The notes under the pieces: generated by a model
Seen by the model: the letters and a program-made list of their open reading frames with translations, nothing else
Database searches by the model: none
What the model was told of the DNA's origin: nothing
NCBI RefSeq assembly: GCF_000182925.2
Contig: NC_026507.1
Location: 1,736,001 to 1,800,000 of the forward strand
Direction of reading: 5' to 3'
Length of the DNA: 64,000 nt
DNA from: Neurospora crassa OR74A
Taxonomy: Eukaryota > Ascomycota > Sordariomycetes > Sordariales > Sordariaceae
In this document: piece after piece, positions 22,048 to 33,999 of the stretch
Layout: each line of letters begins with the position of its first letter
Numbering within the stretch: the first letter of the stretch is position 1
Program-made: the position numbers and the translations under genes

Positions 22048-23859
22048 TCATTGCGGCACAATCTCCTTTCCAATAGCTTCCAAACCCTTAACGAGCCCCT
22101 CCACCGTTCCCCTCAACGTCTGGCAATTGACCACCACCCTAAAGAGGCTTCCCTTATCGCCCGGGGCATAATCCACCATGAACCCTCTCGCAATCAACTT
22201 CTCCACCATGATTCTCGTCCTTCTGGTGTTCTCTTGAGGCTCGTCCGCCAACTTGCCGCCGGGGGCATAGTAAAAGCACACCTGCAAACAAGGCGGCGGG
22301 TTCGACGACACCAGCACAAAGTCGTTGCGCTCGGCAATCAGATTGGCCAAGTAGGCGGCCATGTCGAAGGCGCCGTCAATCTGGCGCTCGAACCCGGCTG
22401 CGCCGTAGTAGATCCACGACAAAGCCAGCTTGAGCGCGTCGCCTCTGCGACCGCACTGGAGCGTCAGGTCGGCTAGATCCCAGACCTCGTCTTGGGTGTT
22501 CCCGTTTCCACATCCGTTTGTGGTAGTCACTCCTTCCTCCGAAGGGGTGGTCTGGCTTTGCGGCGCATTCTCTTCCCCGTCGGCATCCTCCTCCTCCTCC
22601 GCCGCCGCCGGCCCATGGAACAGATAGCCAGCCGGCAACGTATTCGCCCTATGGAAAACCTTGACATCATTGGTCAAAAGGAACGAACACGTCACGGGGG
22701 CATTGAGCATCTTGTGCGGATTCACCGTCAGTGACCTCGCCCTATGCGACCCTTGCATCTTGTGCTTGTGTTTCTTGCTAAAGACGGCTGGGCCACCCCA
22801 GCTCCCATCAATGTGCAACCACATGCCAAACTCGTCGCACACGTCCGCGATCTCGTCAAACGGGTCGTACGAGCCCAAGACCGTCGTGCCAGCCGTCGCG
22901 TTGACGTAAAAGGGGTGTTTTCCCTCGCTCTTGGCTTTGAGGACCATCTCGCGCAAAGCGGCGGGTTGCATGCGCCCTTGCTCATCGACGGGGACGGTCC
23001 AGACCGCCGAGGACCCGAAACCGCACGTCATGGCGGCTTTCTCAATCGAGTAGTGCCCGTGAGCACTGGTGAGAAGAATCAGCGGGCCCGGGGCGCCGCA
23101 CTGCTCGTGCCCGTTACCGTGGAGCTTGGAGAGTGGGAAAAGCGTGTTGCGGGCAATGACGATGGAGGTCAGATTAGAAGCGCTGCCGCCCTGGCAGGTG
23201 ACGCCTCCGGCGCGGGGGCCGGTGAAGCCGAACAGCGCGGCGAACTGCTTGGCTGTGTACTTCTCGATCACGCTGAGGGCGGGAGATACCTGGTAGACGT
23301 GCAGGTTGGTGTTGAGAACGGAGAGGAGCAGCTCAGTGACGACACCGACGGCGTTGGTGGAGGCGTACAGCTTGTCCATGAAGCCTTGGTCCCACGTGTT
23401 GACGGAGTAAGAGAGGATGGACTGGATGGTTTCTAAAAGACCCTGCGAGCCCTGGCCCTCGCCTGAAGGGAGGGAGAGCGCCAGTTCCTTGACGAGTTGG
23501 TCCGGTCGGAGGGATTTGACAAGGACATTGCGGTTATCTGGGGGTAGTTGGCCGGTGGCTCGGAAAGAGGCGGCGTTGTCTGCGTCCCGGATGTAGGGGA
23601 TGATTAGGGACTTGACCGCATCGATGAGCTTTTCATGAAGTCAGTCAGAGTCCGTCCGTTGTGCTTGGTTTCATGATGATATTCGATCTTCTTTTGATTG
23701 AGTGTTATGGTGATAGGGAGAGTGTGGTTGGTTGGTTAGGGGGATGCGTTGAAGGAGAGGAGGCGGGTTAGGGTTAACCGTGTCTATGAGCTTGGGACTT
23801 ACATGATCAACCTCGCTTGCCCTGTTCAGAGGCTTGTCCGTGCTGTGAAACCCGTTCAT
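22048..23859 (-). CDS. Group II PLP-dependent decarboxylase (glutamate/cysteine-sulfinate type)
   Basis: Two exons: 23859-23803 and 23628-22048, giving 545 aa. The 57-nt first exon encodes MNGFHSTDKPLNRASEVDH. The GTAAGT donor and CTGAC branch lead to an AAAAG acceptor, after which the frame continues LIDAVKSLIIPYIRDAD. The fold is that of the glutamate decarboxylase/CSAD family: a GGVTCQGGSASNL loop binds the cofactor phosphate (about 160-172), TAGTTVLGSYD is at about 264, HIDGSWGG (about 291-298) carries the Asp that contacts the pyridine nitrogen, and TVNPHKML carries the Schiff-base Lys at about 325. An unusual acidic and Gln/Thr-rich insert (about 360-402) lies in the large domain. Glutamate, cysteine sulfinate and aspartate are all possible substrates. 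Fungal homologues often play no proven pathway role. Confidence 0.88.
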
Positions 23860-26406
23860 TGTTCTCGTGTGTTTGCTTCCCTTGTTATTCTTCAAAATAG
23901 GACAGAATTACGTTCCCGAGTACAGCGGAAGAGAGAAGAGAGAATCCATGGCAGAGAAACAGAGCAAGACCGAAGAGTCAGAGTTTTTCACGGCCCCCCA
24001 TGCGTGCCGTCACATACGCCGTAAACAAGGGAACGGTGAACCGAACCGCGGTTTACGCCTGGGCCTCACGTAAGAAGGTCAGTCAAGCCAGCGTCTCACG
24101 GTCCACCGGCCAGATCGGCAATCCACTTCTTCTTCCACGCCCCGACAGCCGTTTCTTAGCAGCAGGGCAGCCCGGAAGGCGGGGCCCGTAAATCCCGCGC
24201 ACATGGCCGCATTGGGGCATTGGACGTCCTCGCCGAGCCGCCGACTCCCCCGCCGGAGCATGTCTTGGTCAAGTGGGGATCCAATCGGCTCTGCACCCGA
24301 TTGTTTTCGCAATATGACCTCATCGTGGACTAACTGTTTTTTATTTTTGGTGTTTCACGGAAATCTCCTCAGCGAGGCGAGGAATGATGAAACTATTCAT
24401 CCATATGGTGGTGACCTGAACGCGATGCACCTCTGAAATGTCGTTTGAGCGGGTGTGGCATAGGTAGATGGTTCCGGCGATAGCATAGCGTTGTGAAGAA
24501 GAAAAGTTACTGGAGTGGTTCTGCACTTTGTCGTGTTGGCGAACGGAAGGGGGGAAAGACAAATCATTCATTCCTTACCTCTTGCGTAGAGGTATGTAGT
24601 ACTGACTTTGCTTTTCCACAAGGCGGCATGACCTCCGGTTGTTCAGGCGTCCAGTCACGGCGACCGGCATACATAGAGACAACGAAAGGCAACAAATGGC
24701 GGAGGGCAATGCGGCCGCCCGGTGACCGCTCGGCGGGGCGGGTGTTGACCCTTTTTTTCGCACGTGGGGACCTTGGTTGAGCTACCTACTGTACCTACTG
24801 TAGAGCCCGGTAGCGAGCTGAGGTTTCTCCGAGCGTCGAACAGTGGACCACCGCAACACCTAACGAAGCTGGGGGCAGGCGCGCATTGCCCGATTGGATG
24901 TCATTTGAGCCAATCTCCGCTTCTCCTCCCCATTCGGGCTCCGTTCGCCCATCTTTTCCCCAATTCTGACATGTGACTTGTCTCTTTGCAAAATGAAGGC
25001 AATCCCAATTTGGTTTTACCTGTGCGGCTACCCTACTAGTAAAGACTCCATGGAGACTGGAAGACGGGGTATTCTTTTAGTTTGTTTCTACAATCAAACG
25101 ACTTAATCGTCTGTTGACGTGATTAGGTACCTCTAGGTGCCCTGACAGCTTTCCCATTCAGCTGCAGTGGCTCACTGCAAGGCCGGCTCCTGGGCTGGGC
25201 ACCTACCGCCTGCTGCTGCTTGCTGCATGCAATCGCTGTGCGCCATTAAGGTTCTGCTTGTTTATGTAGGTCATGGTTAGGTTAGTTGCCCTGCCGGAAG
25301 CGCAGCCGGTCGTGCATTTGGGGACGTTGGGCCCGTTGCTAACAAACCGCGCCTAGCATCCCAGCCAATCATATGCGCCGATCACATCCTTTCTGATTTC
25401 TGGAAAAGCAAAAAGGGGCATTTTTTGCACCCCTGTCGTCCATCTGAACGGAGAACAAGACATTGTCTTTTGTCCCAGCAAGCAACACAAAGACGTTTGC
25501 GCATGAGTGCAGTGCTGATATACCACCAGACGGAGTTTTGTTGGGTTCTACACTTGCCATGTGCTCCCGTCCCATCCATGGGCCGCTGTCGATGATCGGG
25601 GCGTGTGAAGGTATCCCTCGCGAAATGTCCTTTCTCCCTTGCTACTTTCAACGGCGGAAAGGTCCGGATCCGATGACGAGAAACACGATCGTGCCGATGG
25701 AAAATTACATCCATGCCTTCTTGCTGCTGTGCCTGTCTGGGCTCTCTGTTTCCAGTCCGCCGGCTATTACACTACAGCGTAGCAGTGTGCATCATAGCTA
25801 GCTTCAGATCAAGCATCATCGTCAGCGCCGTCATCTTTCCGGAGAACGCCGGGGGGGTTGACAAGGTATAGTATGTAACAAAGGTCCCAAACTACTGTAT
25901 GTAATAAGGTTACAACTTCCCCCTGGTGACCGTCACATTCAACGCACGAGCGCTCTTCCCCGGGAGGCCCCATCGCTTGCCCATGCAGTCCGGTCACCCC
26001 CTGTTCAAGATGGGCAGGAACACTACATACAGTGGGCAGCATCCAATTCCTGTGGGCAAGATGAAATGTGGGTATCGGTCCAAATTCAAATTCAGTGAAC
26101 CCCGGAAGGAAGTACGAATTGGTTGCAGAATACGGCGCATCTGCCCGGACTCTTCCTCTGCCCATTGATAATGATACGAGTCCATTCATCATCTCCCGTC
26201 CTGTTTTGCGTCTTGCGAGCTGATCTCTCACTTTTTACCATTTTCAACGCCCCTCTTTTTTTTTTTTGGTTTGGTGTTCTTCTGTGAAGAAAAACAAAGC
26301 AGCAAAAACATCATCACAACCCATTTTGGCCAAGCAAACCACTTCTCCCTTGCAACGAAGCCAGCGCACGCATCAACTCGACAAGAAATACTGGACTAAG
26401 ACGCAC

Positions 26407-26413
<7 letters not shown>

Positions 26414-26439
<26 letters not shown>
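26414..26439. repeat. CGTT tetranucleotide repeat
   Basis: About six and a half tandem CGTT units in the presumed promoter or leader of the Ras-family gene. Confidence 0.9.
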
Positions 26440-26514
26440 CTCATTGTTTGCTTCTCGACGGCACCGCACCGCACTGCAGTTGCTACAACCACCATATCGG
26501 ACTAAAAGCAACCT

Positions 26515-26516
<2 letters not shown>

Positions 26517-26547
<31 letters not shown>
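26517..26547. repeat. Poly(T) tract, 31 nt
   Basis: Run of T in the presumed leader region of the Ras-family gene. Confidence 0.95.
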
Positions 26548-27168
26548 CTTCACAAGTTCCTTTTGCGGTCTGCTTAGCTCTCGGCCTAACTTCGCCCCAC
26601 ACTCTCTCGCTTCCTGGTTTTCCGTCAAACGTGACGTCGAACCAAACTTTCTTTTGTGACGACGCCGCTCGCCCTAGAGGTCCAAAAGAAAAAAAGAAAG
26701 AAGGAAAAGAAAAGGAGGGATCCCACCTTGCTTCACATCACCACCTCTCACCAGGAACAAGGTCCGATCATCGCCTTTGTGCGCCCACCCCTCCTTTTTA
26801 GGCTCGACCCAAACTTTGTTCATCTTGCAACCCACCTCGACCCAACCGACCGACCCCTCTCTTATACGAAGCTGTCCTCGTCTGTCATCAAATATCTTTC
26901 AAATTGCTCCCCCAAATTCCTTCTATTTCTGACCCTCCTTTCGGAACCTTATCTAAGGACAAGCCAACCTGTCCATTTCCTATCCAATCGCCATAATATC
27001 GAAGCCGGCACAGCACCCCCTTTTTTCCAGTTCCGTTGAAATATCACCTAACGGGAAAGGCTTTTCCTCCCCAGCTAGTTACGACAACCAAATATCACCA
27101 AAAAAGGGCAATTGCGTTCTCAACCGAAATTCAAACCAAACCACATTCAAGATTCGAGAGGAAGGACA

Positions 27169-28122
27169 ATGCCATCCCAAAATCCCCGTAGTCACGGGCA
27201 CTCGGCCTCAACCGGCTCCGCCAAAACCGGCGGCGCCTCCATTTCCTCCCCCACACAAGGAGGCACCCGACAATCCCAACAGCCCCCCGTCCCCATCTCC
27301 ATCACCATCTGCGGCGACGGCGGCTGCGGTAAATCCTCCATCACGCTCCGTCTCGTGCGTTCGCAATGGACAGAAGACTACGACCCAACCATCGAAGACA
27401 GCTACAGCATCACGCGCCGCATCGACGGCGTCACCTACCACTTGTCTCTGACCGACACGGCCGGCCAGGAAGAGTACCGCGGCATGTGGGCCTCATCCAA
27501 CCTGGGAGCCGACGCCTTCTTGATGGTGTACGACATCACGAGCCGCGACAGCCTCGACGCGCTGCAGTATTTCAACGATCTGATCGACATGGAGGCCGAG
27601 ACGCGGGCGGATAACGCAGCGCGGGCTCGCCGGGCCGGGTTATCGCCGGCGCAGATTTCAGGGAGCATGTCGAATCGGTATGCGACTGGGTCCAACATGG
27701 GTGGTGGAGCAGGGTCGGGGGCCAAGGCTGTCCCTCCGGTGAAGATTGTGGCGGGCAATAAGTGCGATTTGTCGGAGAATCGGGTAATCCCCGCGGCTAC
27801 GGGCTTGGAGTGGGCGAGGGCGAGGGGGTGCGGCTTCATGGAGACGAGCGCAAGGCTGGAGGTCAACATTGAGGAGACGTTTGCGCTGATTGTGAGGAGG
27901 GTGGTGGAGCAGAGGAGGTTGGCCGAGTTGGGCATCACGGGCGTGGATCAGGAGGCGGCCGAGGAGTTGTTGGGGAGCAGTCGGGGAAGGACGAAGCCGT
28001 TGAGTCCGTTGCCGAGCAAGGATGGGAAGGAGAGGGGTATGGATGAGAAGGATGGGAATGGTGGATGGAGGAGAAAGAGGGGCAGGGCAACCAAGTTGTT
28101 GAAGTCGTTGAGGTGCTGGTAA
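27169..28122 (+). CDS. Ras-family small GTPase with N-terminal extension
   Basis: A 317-aa single-exon frame. The first ATG of the frame is at 27169. After a 42-residue Ser/Gly/Gln-rich extension comes the G domain: P-loop GDGGCGKSS (49-57), effector-like YDPTIEDSY (71-79), DTAGQE (96-101), NKCD (197-200) and ETSA (225-228), so all five GTP-binding boxes are present. The DTAGQE box keeps the catalytic Gln. A 40-residue insert (about 148-190, Ala/Gly/Arg-rich) separates the DTAGQE half from NKCD. The C-terminus is strongly basic (RRKRGRATKLLKSL) and ends RCW, so a normal CAAX prenylation box is missing in this reading. The sequence TG|GTAAGA overlaps the last codons, so a spliced alternative end is possible. 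It likely acts as a membrane-associated signalling switch. Confidence 0.85.
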   Translation: MPSQNPRSHGHSASTGSAKTGGASISSPTQGGTRQSQQPPVPISITICGDGGCGKSSITLRLVRSQWTEDYDPTIEDSYSITRRIDGVTYHLSLTDTAGQEEYRGMWASSNLGADAFLMVYDITSRDSLDALQYFNDLIDMEAETRADNAARARRAGLSPAQISGSMSNRYATGSNMGGGAGSGAKAVPPVKIVAGNKCDLSENRVIPAATGLEWARARGCGFMETSARLEVNIEETFALIVRRVVEQRRLAELGITGVDQEAAEELLGSSRGRTKPLSPLPSKDGKERGMDEKDGNGGWRRKRGRATKLLKSLRCW

Positions 28123-28987
28123 GACCAGAAGGACCGGAAGGAAATGAGTTGTTAGCACGAGTGGGAGGGCTCAGGTTGGCTTGGCTTCGTTCACGCTGTT
28201 AATGCTTCTTTTCTTTCTCTGTTGCTGCTGCTGCTGCTGCTAGGCGAAAGTTGATGGATATCGGGTTGTATACCTTGGGGCTGGACCTTGGCTCACCCGC
28301 CTTGATTCATGGGAATCGGACTTTTTGCTACTACTGGAAAGGAGGACTGGGATCGGAGTCGTGGAGCAGGAGTTTATTGGTCGGTCGGCAATGTCTTCTT
28401 TCTGTTCCTTTCTTTTTTCCGCTGCAGGCGACTCAAAAAGGGAGAGATACCAAACGATGGGACTTACGTACCAGTTTATCAACCTTACTACTACTATGTT
28501 ATGTCTTCTTGCATTCCCTCGATATCTTGTCGCTTTTCCCAGGCCTGTACTTGTGTTGCTTGACCTTGTCATGCACTGTTGAAGCTCTCTTGTCCACGAC
28601 GCGACATCGCAGCCGTCAAGCTGAGCAGAAGGATGACCGTTGATGATTTGGGGTCCGGCAGGACATTGTTACATTTTCAATGCCATATCCTCTCCACCGC
28701 CCCAGAGGTCACTTCTGCGCGACTTGCAAAAGCAAAGGTTTATTTGTTCCTGCTTCACGGGATTTTCGGACATAAAAGATGACAAGATGACTTAAGAGGT
28801 GCGTCAAGACGATTTTGGACTTTAAACGGCTATCTTAAGCATAAAGAGACCAACAGAAGGGACTGTACGTTCAAGAATTCATTGGATCCAAATGGACACG
28901 AACAAAGTTTAAACTCAAAAGATTCAACAAATTGCATGCATAAATCCTCCCCCATTTTAGTTACTACTTCCAACGTCTTGAACAGGC
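28123..28987. other. Convergent intergenic region
   Basis: The 3' flanks of the Ras-family gene and THI4. A GCT repeat (28223-28241) sits in a pyrimidine-rich tract ending in TAG, which resembles a splice acceptor. A 130-aa frame (28251-28643) has no recognisable features. Confidence 0.5.
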
Positions 28988-30099
<1,112 letters not shown>

Positions 30100-30109
30100 T
30101 CAGAGTTAT

Positions 30110-30309
30110 CTGGGAATGTTAGAATGACTGTACGGGAGAAGGGGGGAGCGGGGGAGGAAAGTTGAAGCATGATCCTTTCGCTGGTATTATCCAGATCAAG
30201 TTCGTCGCCGTATATTCTCAGCCTGTACTTCTCCCCTGGGTACAGGTGCTAGAAGCGACCTAATACCCAGGACAGAAGTTGGCACCGGCTCATGCATTCA
30301 GATAGTTAC
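30110..30309 (-). other. Predicted 5' UTR intron of THI4 enclosing the riboswitch
   Basis: On the minus strand, CAGAG|GTAACT gives a donor at 30309 just upstream of the aptamer. Downstream, TTCTAAC (30124-30118) is a good branch point before the acceptor CCCAG ending at 30110. A second acceptor, GTACAG, ends at 30128. Ligand-dependent choice among these sites, or an extra donor within the aptamer, would fit known fungal TPP riboswitches. Exact sites need cDNA. Confidence 0.6.
30167..30295 (-). promoter_or_regulatory. TPP riboswitch aptamer in the THI4 leader
   Basis: The minus strand reads a full TPP aptamer. The closing stem P1 pairs GCATGA (5', 30295-30290) with TCATGC (3', 30172-30167). 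A long P3 arm pairs ACTTCT..CCTGGGTA with TACCCAGG..AGAAGT. The invariant CTGAGA lies at 30221-30216. The conserved pyrophosphate-sensing half begins CTTGATCTGGATAATACCAG and runs 30200-30167. This matches the THI-element consensus closely. In Neurospora, such aptamers lie in 5' UTR introns and control alternative splicing rather than transcription termination. The aptamer here is inside a predicted leader intron, consistent with that mechanism. Confidence 0.95.
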
Positions 30310-31383
30310 CTCTGAAAGTATGTTTGAACGTGATCGAATCATGGTATAATCAACCAGCCGATGGGGAGTTCATGGCTTCAGCTCCTCCTGGAACGATGGT
30401 TTGTGGCCATCTTGGTGGAGGAGGTGGGTGGTCTGTACCCTGGTGTTGAGAGTCTGTCTGCTTGCTTGAGGGTGTTAGTATATCAACACCATGGGGGAGA
30501 GGAGACAGATGAAGCCCGAACAAGCTTGGTGATACTTGCGTGTTGGTATTTATTGCTGGTAGTCCTTGGAACGAAGACAGAGGTTGTTCGTTGATTCTGA
30601 CGATGGGAAGAAGATGGGAAAGAATGGAAGAGAAGAGGCAGACTTTGTGTAGGGGAGCTGTTGCCCTTTTTATCGTTACTTGAGGCAAGTAAGGTAAGCG
30701 AGGTGGGTGCACATGTACCTACGCGACTCCCCTCCTACTCCCGGTTCAGTTCGAGCTGCATCCCGTCCCCTCTCCCCCTCGCTTGCATCCTTTTGCCCCT
30801 CTTGCCCCTCTTTCTTTTCCAACACTGCATCGTACACACTGACGGGAAGTATGCGGTTATCTGAACATGCCACACCTTCCATCATCCCATGCATCCTCAC
30901 CACGAATGGTTATTTCGCCTTCCTGTTCCCCTCCTTTGCCCAAGTTTCACGGCATCGGCGATCCTCCGATCATGACCCAATGTCAGCCCGAGACTATCAA
31001 ATCGTTTTCAGTTGTCGAAGCTATCAATATAGTTACCCCTCTTCATCTTGTCCGTGTCCAACATTAGAGGTTCGCTTGTTATCTCGATCCTCGACAGTGC
31101 GCGGCTTACAGACATCAATGCGTGGGCCGAACACCCCACTCTTCGGTGTCGGATGGACTCGCTGATGGCGTGAACATGAGGAAAGCAAAAATGAATGAAC
31201 CGGCTAACTACGCTCAGCTACGGTACAACAGCAATTGAGGTCGCAATTTCAAGCAAGAGCTGCAGCTCGCTAATGATAGCGTTGGATGGGTGGTAGCACC
31301 GTTAACGCGGGACAAAGTCCGACACCTTGCCGACGCCGAGAACATTAACGGCCCGAACGTTCCCTTCCCCTTCTTGGCTACTA
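30310..31383. other. Intergenic between THI4 promoter and transposon
   Basis: It contains the THI4 promoter and no supported gene. A 152-aa frame (30707-31165) has no homologous look. Confidence 0.5.
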
Positions 31384-31479
31384 CCCGTACTACGCCCCCA
31401 CTTTTTTGGACCTCGTAGAACTCGCACCCCCTAAAGTGGGTGCTCACGGGTAATACGGCCACACCAGTAAAACGGCCAC
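31384..31479 (+). repeat. Left terminal inverted repeat of the Fot1-like element
   Basis: 96 bp starting CCCGTACTAC; it matches the reverse complement of 33423-33518 at 95 of 96 positions by eye. Confidence 0.95.
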
Positions 31480-31584
31480 GTACATCTTGAACCTCAATAT
31501 ATTATAACGATTTTGAGTTTCCTATAATCCTCTCTCTTTATACTACCACAACGTCGTATCGCATTAGGGATAATCGCTGTCAAT

Positions 31585-33390
31585 ATGGAGGCACGTTTGC
31601 AACGAGCGGTCGCTTTTTATTACGATAATCCCGACGTCCCCGTCACCCATTTGTGCAAGACATTTGAAGTCCCCCGCAAGCAACTCTACAATTACATTAA
31701 AGGGATCCCAACTAAGAAGGGTACGCCCGTACTATACAAGTAAAAGCTTACTCTAGTTAATAAGAAGGTTCTATATAACTATATCGACCGTTTCGATAGA
31801 ATTAACCTCGCTGTACGACCGTTGTATATTAAGGATATTGCAGATCTACTACTTCGAAGTAAGGCTCCTAAATCGGCCGACTCTAACAACGAAGAAATAC
31901 CCCGCATTAGTATTAATTGGGCAATACGGTTTATTAAGCGCTACGAATATTCTAAAGTTAGGCAAAAGAAAATAGATAGTACCCAGAAAGATAATAAGGA
32001 TATAAATAAGGTAAGTCCGTTATATTAATATTATTTATATAGGTAACGATTAATAAATAGTATAATAAGTAATAGTATACTTCGAGAAGCTCTATTAAAT
32101 TATTTTATTAGAAGGCTTTATACCGTCGGATATATAGAATATAAATAAGACTAGTTTCTGTATTGGTATAGGTAAAGACTAGCTTGTTATTATAAAGCGG
32201 AAGCGAACCTACTACTTTGCTATCCCCGAGAATTGTAAATTAGTAATGTGTATTGAAGCTATTGCTGCTAATAGAGAGTACTGCCTGGGCTTTATTATCC
32301 TTACCGGTCAACTTCATATAGCCAATTAGTATCGGGTTAAAGAATTGGACCTACGAATACAGATTGCTACTGTATCTACTAGGTATTTAAATGACTAGCT
32401 GTTTTTTGAATAGTTAAAGTATTAGGATGAACATTCAAGAAAGCGCTAAAAGGCAAAGAAGAGGTTATTAATACTTAATAGCTACGGGTTATACTATATT
32501 CGGTAAAATAATTTAGTACTTTACTCTCCTGTTTATTATACTAATTTCTAATATTATAATTATAATAGGGAGTTTCTATAGTACTATAACGATAATAATA
32601 TTGTTATCTTTAGCTTACCTCCCTACCTTACCTATTTATTATAGCTATTCAATATAGTAGTCTTTTAACTATTTAAATACTATTATACCTAAGTATTTGA
32701 TATACTTGTACGTAATAGTTGTATAGATATTATTAAACTAGAGTTCTTATTTATTATTGAGAGTATAAGAAAGAAGGTATTTAAATTCATAATAATACGG
32801 TTAATATTTAAAAAAATTAGTATATAGCTATTTCAACCCCATATAGTACTAGGTCCGTTGCAAGACCGCATTGCCCGCCGTATACTAATCCTACTACCCG
32901 AATTAGCTATACCCTCAATACTATTCAAGATGCCTAATAACCTTCGTTAAATAAATAAAGTAGCTACCTAACTATATAATATTATTGAAAATAAGGATAA
33001 ATTATCCCTATCCTTCAAAAGGATAGTGTTGAGTTTTGTAAAGGGAGGGGAGGTGGCTATAGCTGAATTAGTGTAAGTTAAGTGTGATTTGGGTAAAACC
33101 CGGTATATTAAAGTAATATACCAATACCGTAGAGTATATAAAAATCGATCTATATAAGCTGGGGGGATACTGAAAGTATCTGACGGCCGGGCTATAGTAC
33201 TTAAGCGGGCCGATGATGATATTCGTACTGCCTATAAGAAGGTTAATAAAGCGAACCAATAAGCTTAAAATAAGGCTAAAAAGAACGGTTTTGAAGTAGC
33301 AAAGCTAGTTAGAAAGTGGCGCCGTAAGAAGAAGCTTCGGCTATTTAAAGTATTCAAACCTGGGCATAGAACCCATGGGATTCAGCCGTA
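31585..33390 (+). pseudogene. Fot1-like transposase remnant
   Basis: Begins with ATG and 52 open codons (MEARLQRAVAFYYDN... to PVLYK) that form an N-terminal pogo/CENP-B-type helix-turn-helix, then stops at TAA. Further open stretches include 31822-32028 with a second HTH-like region (RISINWAIRFIKRYEYSKVR). Downstream, the DDE endonuclease part is visible only as fragments, such as CIGIGKD and ENCKLVMCIEAI, interrupted by many TAA and TAG codons. It was once a DDE superfamily transposase and cannot be functional now. Confidence 0.8.
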
Positions 33391-33422
33391 TTAATTTAAT
33401 ATACCCTCGATTTTACACATAT

Positions 33423-33518
33423 GTGGCCGTTTTACTGGTGTGGCCGTATTACCCGTGAGCACCTACTTTAGGGGGTGCGAGTTCTACGAGGTCCAAAAAA
33501 GTGGGGGCGTAGTACGGG
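33423..33518 (-). repeat. Right terminal inverted repeat of the Fot1-like element
   Basis: 96 bp ending GTAGTACGGG and followed by TA. It differs from the left copy at one site, a transition of the type RIP makes. Confidence 0.95.
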
Positions 33519-33999
33519 TAGAACTAGAACTAGTATACACGGAACTACCCGCCGACCACAGGGAGCAAGCAAAAAGACTCACGAAAAGATGGTAGGTAGG
33601 CATTACGGTCCTACACTACACTACTAACAAGCAGCATCATTACATGATAACATCACAGCCAGACGTTAACTTTTACCCACATACATTTTTCCTTTCTCGT
33701 CATGTTTTCCATACAGCCGTTAATGTATCCCCACAATTCTACTATCCATCCATCCATGACTAACACGCTTGCTGTGTCTGCATGGTCCCTCGCTTCGCCT
33801 CACTTCTTAATAACGGAAACAGGAAACTCCCTCATCTCCGGCTCATTACAACATTATTGATATATCCGCGGACCAAATATTGGGAAAACCCTCACATCCA
33901 TTGAACCGTTGTATTTCGGTGTGGGGGTGAGTGTGCCAGTCGTGACTCAAGCGGGGCAGATCGACCTCAATAGCTCTTCCGCCGGTTTTTGCACAAGTC
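33519..33999. other. Intergenic, 3' flank of the surface-protein gene
   Basis: No gene is seen; it lies between the transposon end and the stop codon of the minus-strand surface protein and presumably holds that gene's 3' UTR. Confidence 0.5.

Larger units (their letters stand above)
23860..27168. other. Gene-poor region and Ras-gene promoter
   Basis: No gene is supported over about 3.3 kb. Short frames on both strands overlap without conserved content. The right third has a long CT-rich fungal-style leader with a CGTT repeat (26414-26439) and a T31 tract (26517-26547) upstream of the Ras-family gene. Confidence 0.5.
31384..33518 (+). mobile_element. RIP-decayed Fot1/pogo-type DNA transposon
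   Basis: A complete 2,135-bp element flanked by a TA target duplication (31382-31383 and 33519-33520), as expected for Tc1/mariner-pogo elements. Terminal inverted repeats of 96 bp differ at one position. The plus strand holds the remains of one transposase gene starting at 31585. The first about 180 bp of it are normal in composition and encode a CENP-B/pogo-like helix-turn-helix, but from about 31745 to 33400 the DNA is very AT-rich. CAA and CAG codons have become TAA and TAG and the frame is broken many times. Recognisable remnants include the second DNA-binding segment (INWAIRFIKRYE) and a DDE-region piece (CIGIGKD). The pattern fits repeat-induced point mutation. It looks inactive. Confidence 0.9.

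Noticed and set aside
22744-23436. A 230-aa plus-strand frame
   Set aside because: Antisense to the PLP decarboxylase.
28251-28643. A 130-aa plus frame after the Ras-family gene
   Set aside because: Low-confidence 3' UTR sequence; kept only as the possible downstream part of an alternative splice form.
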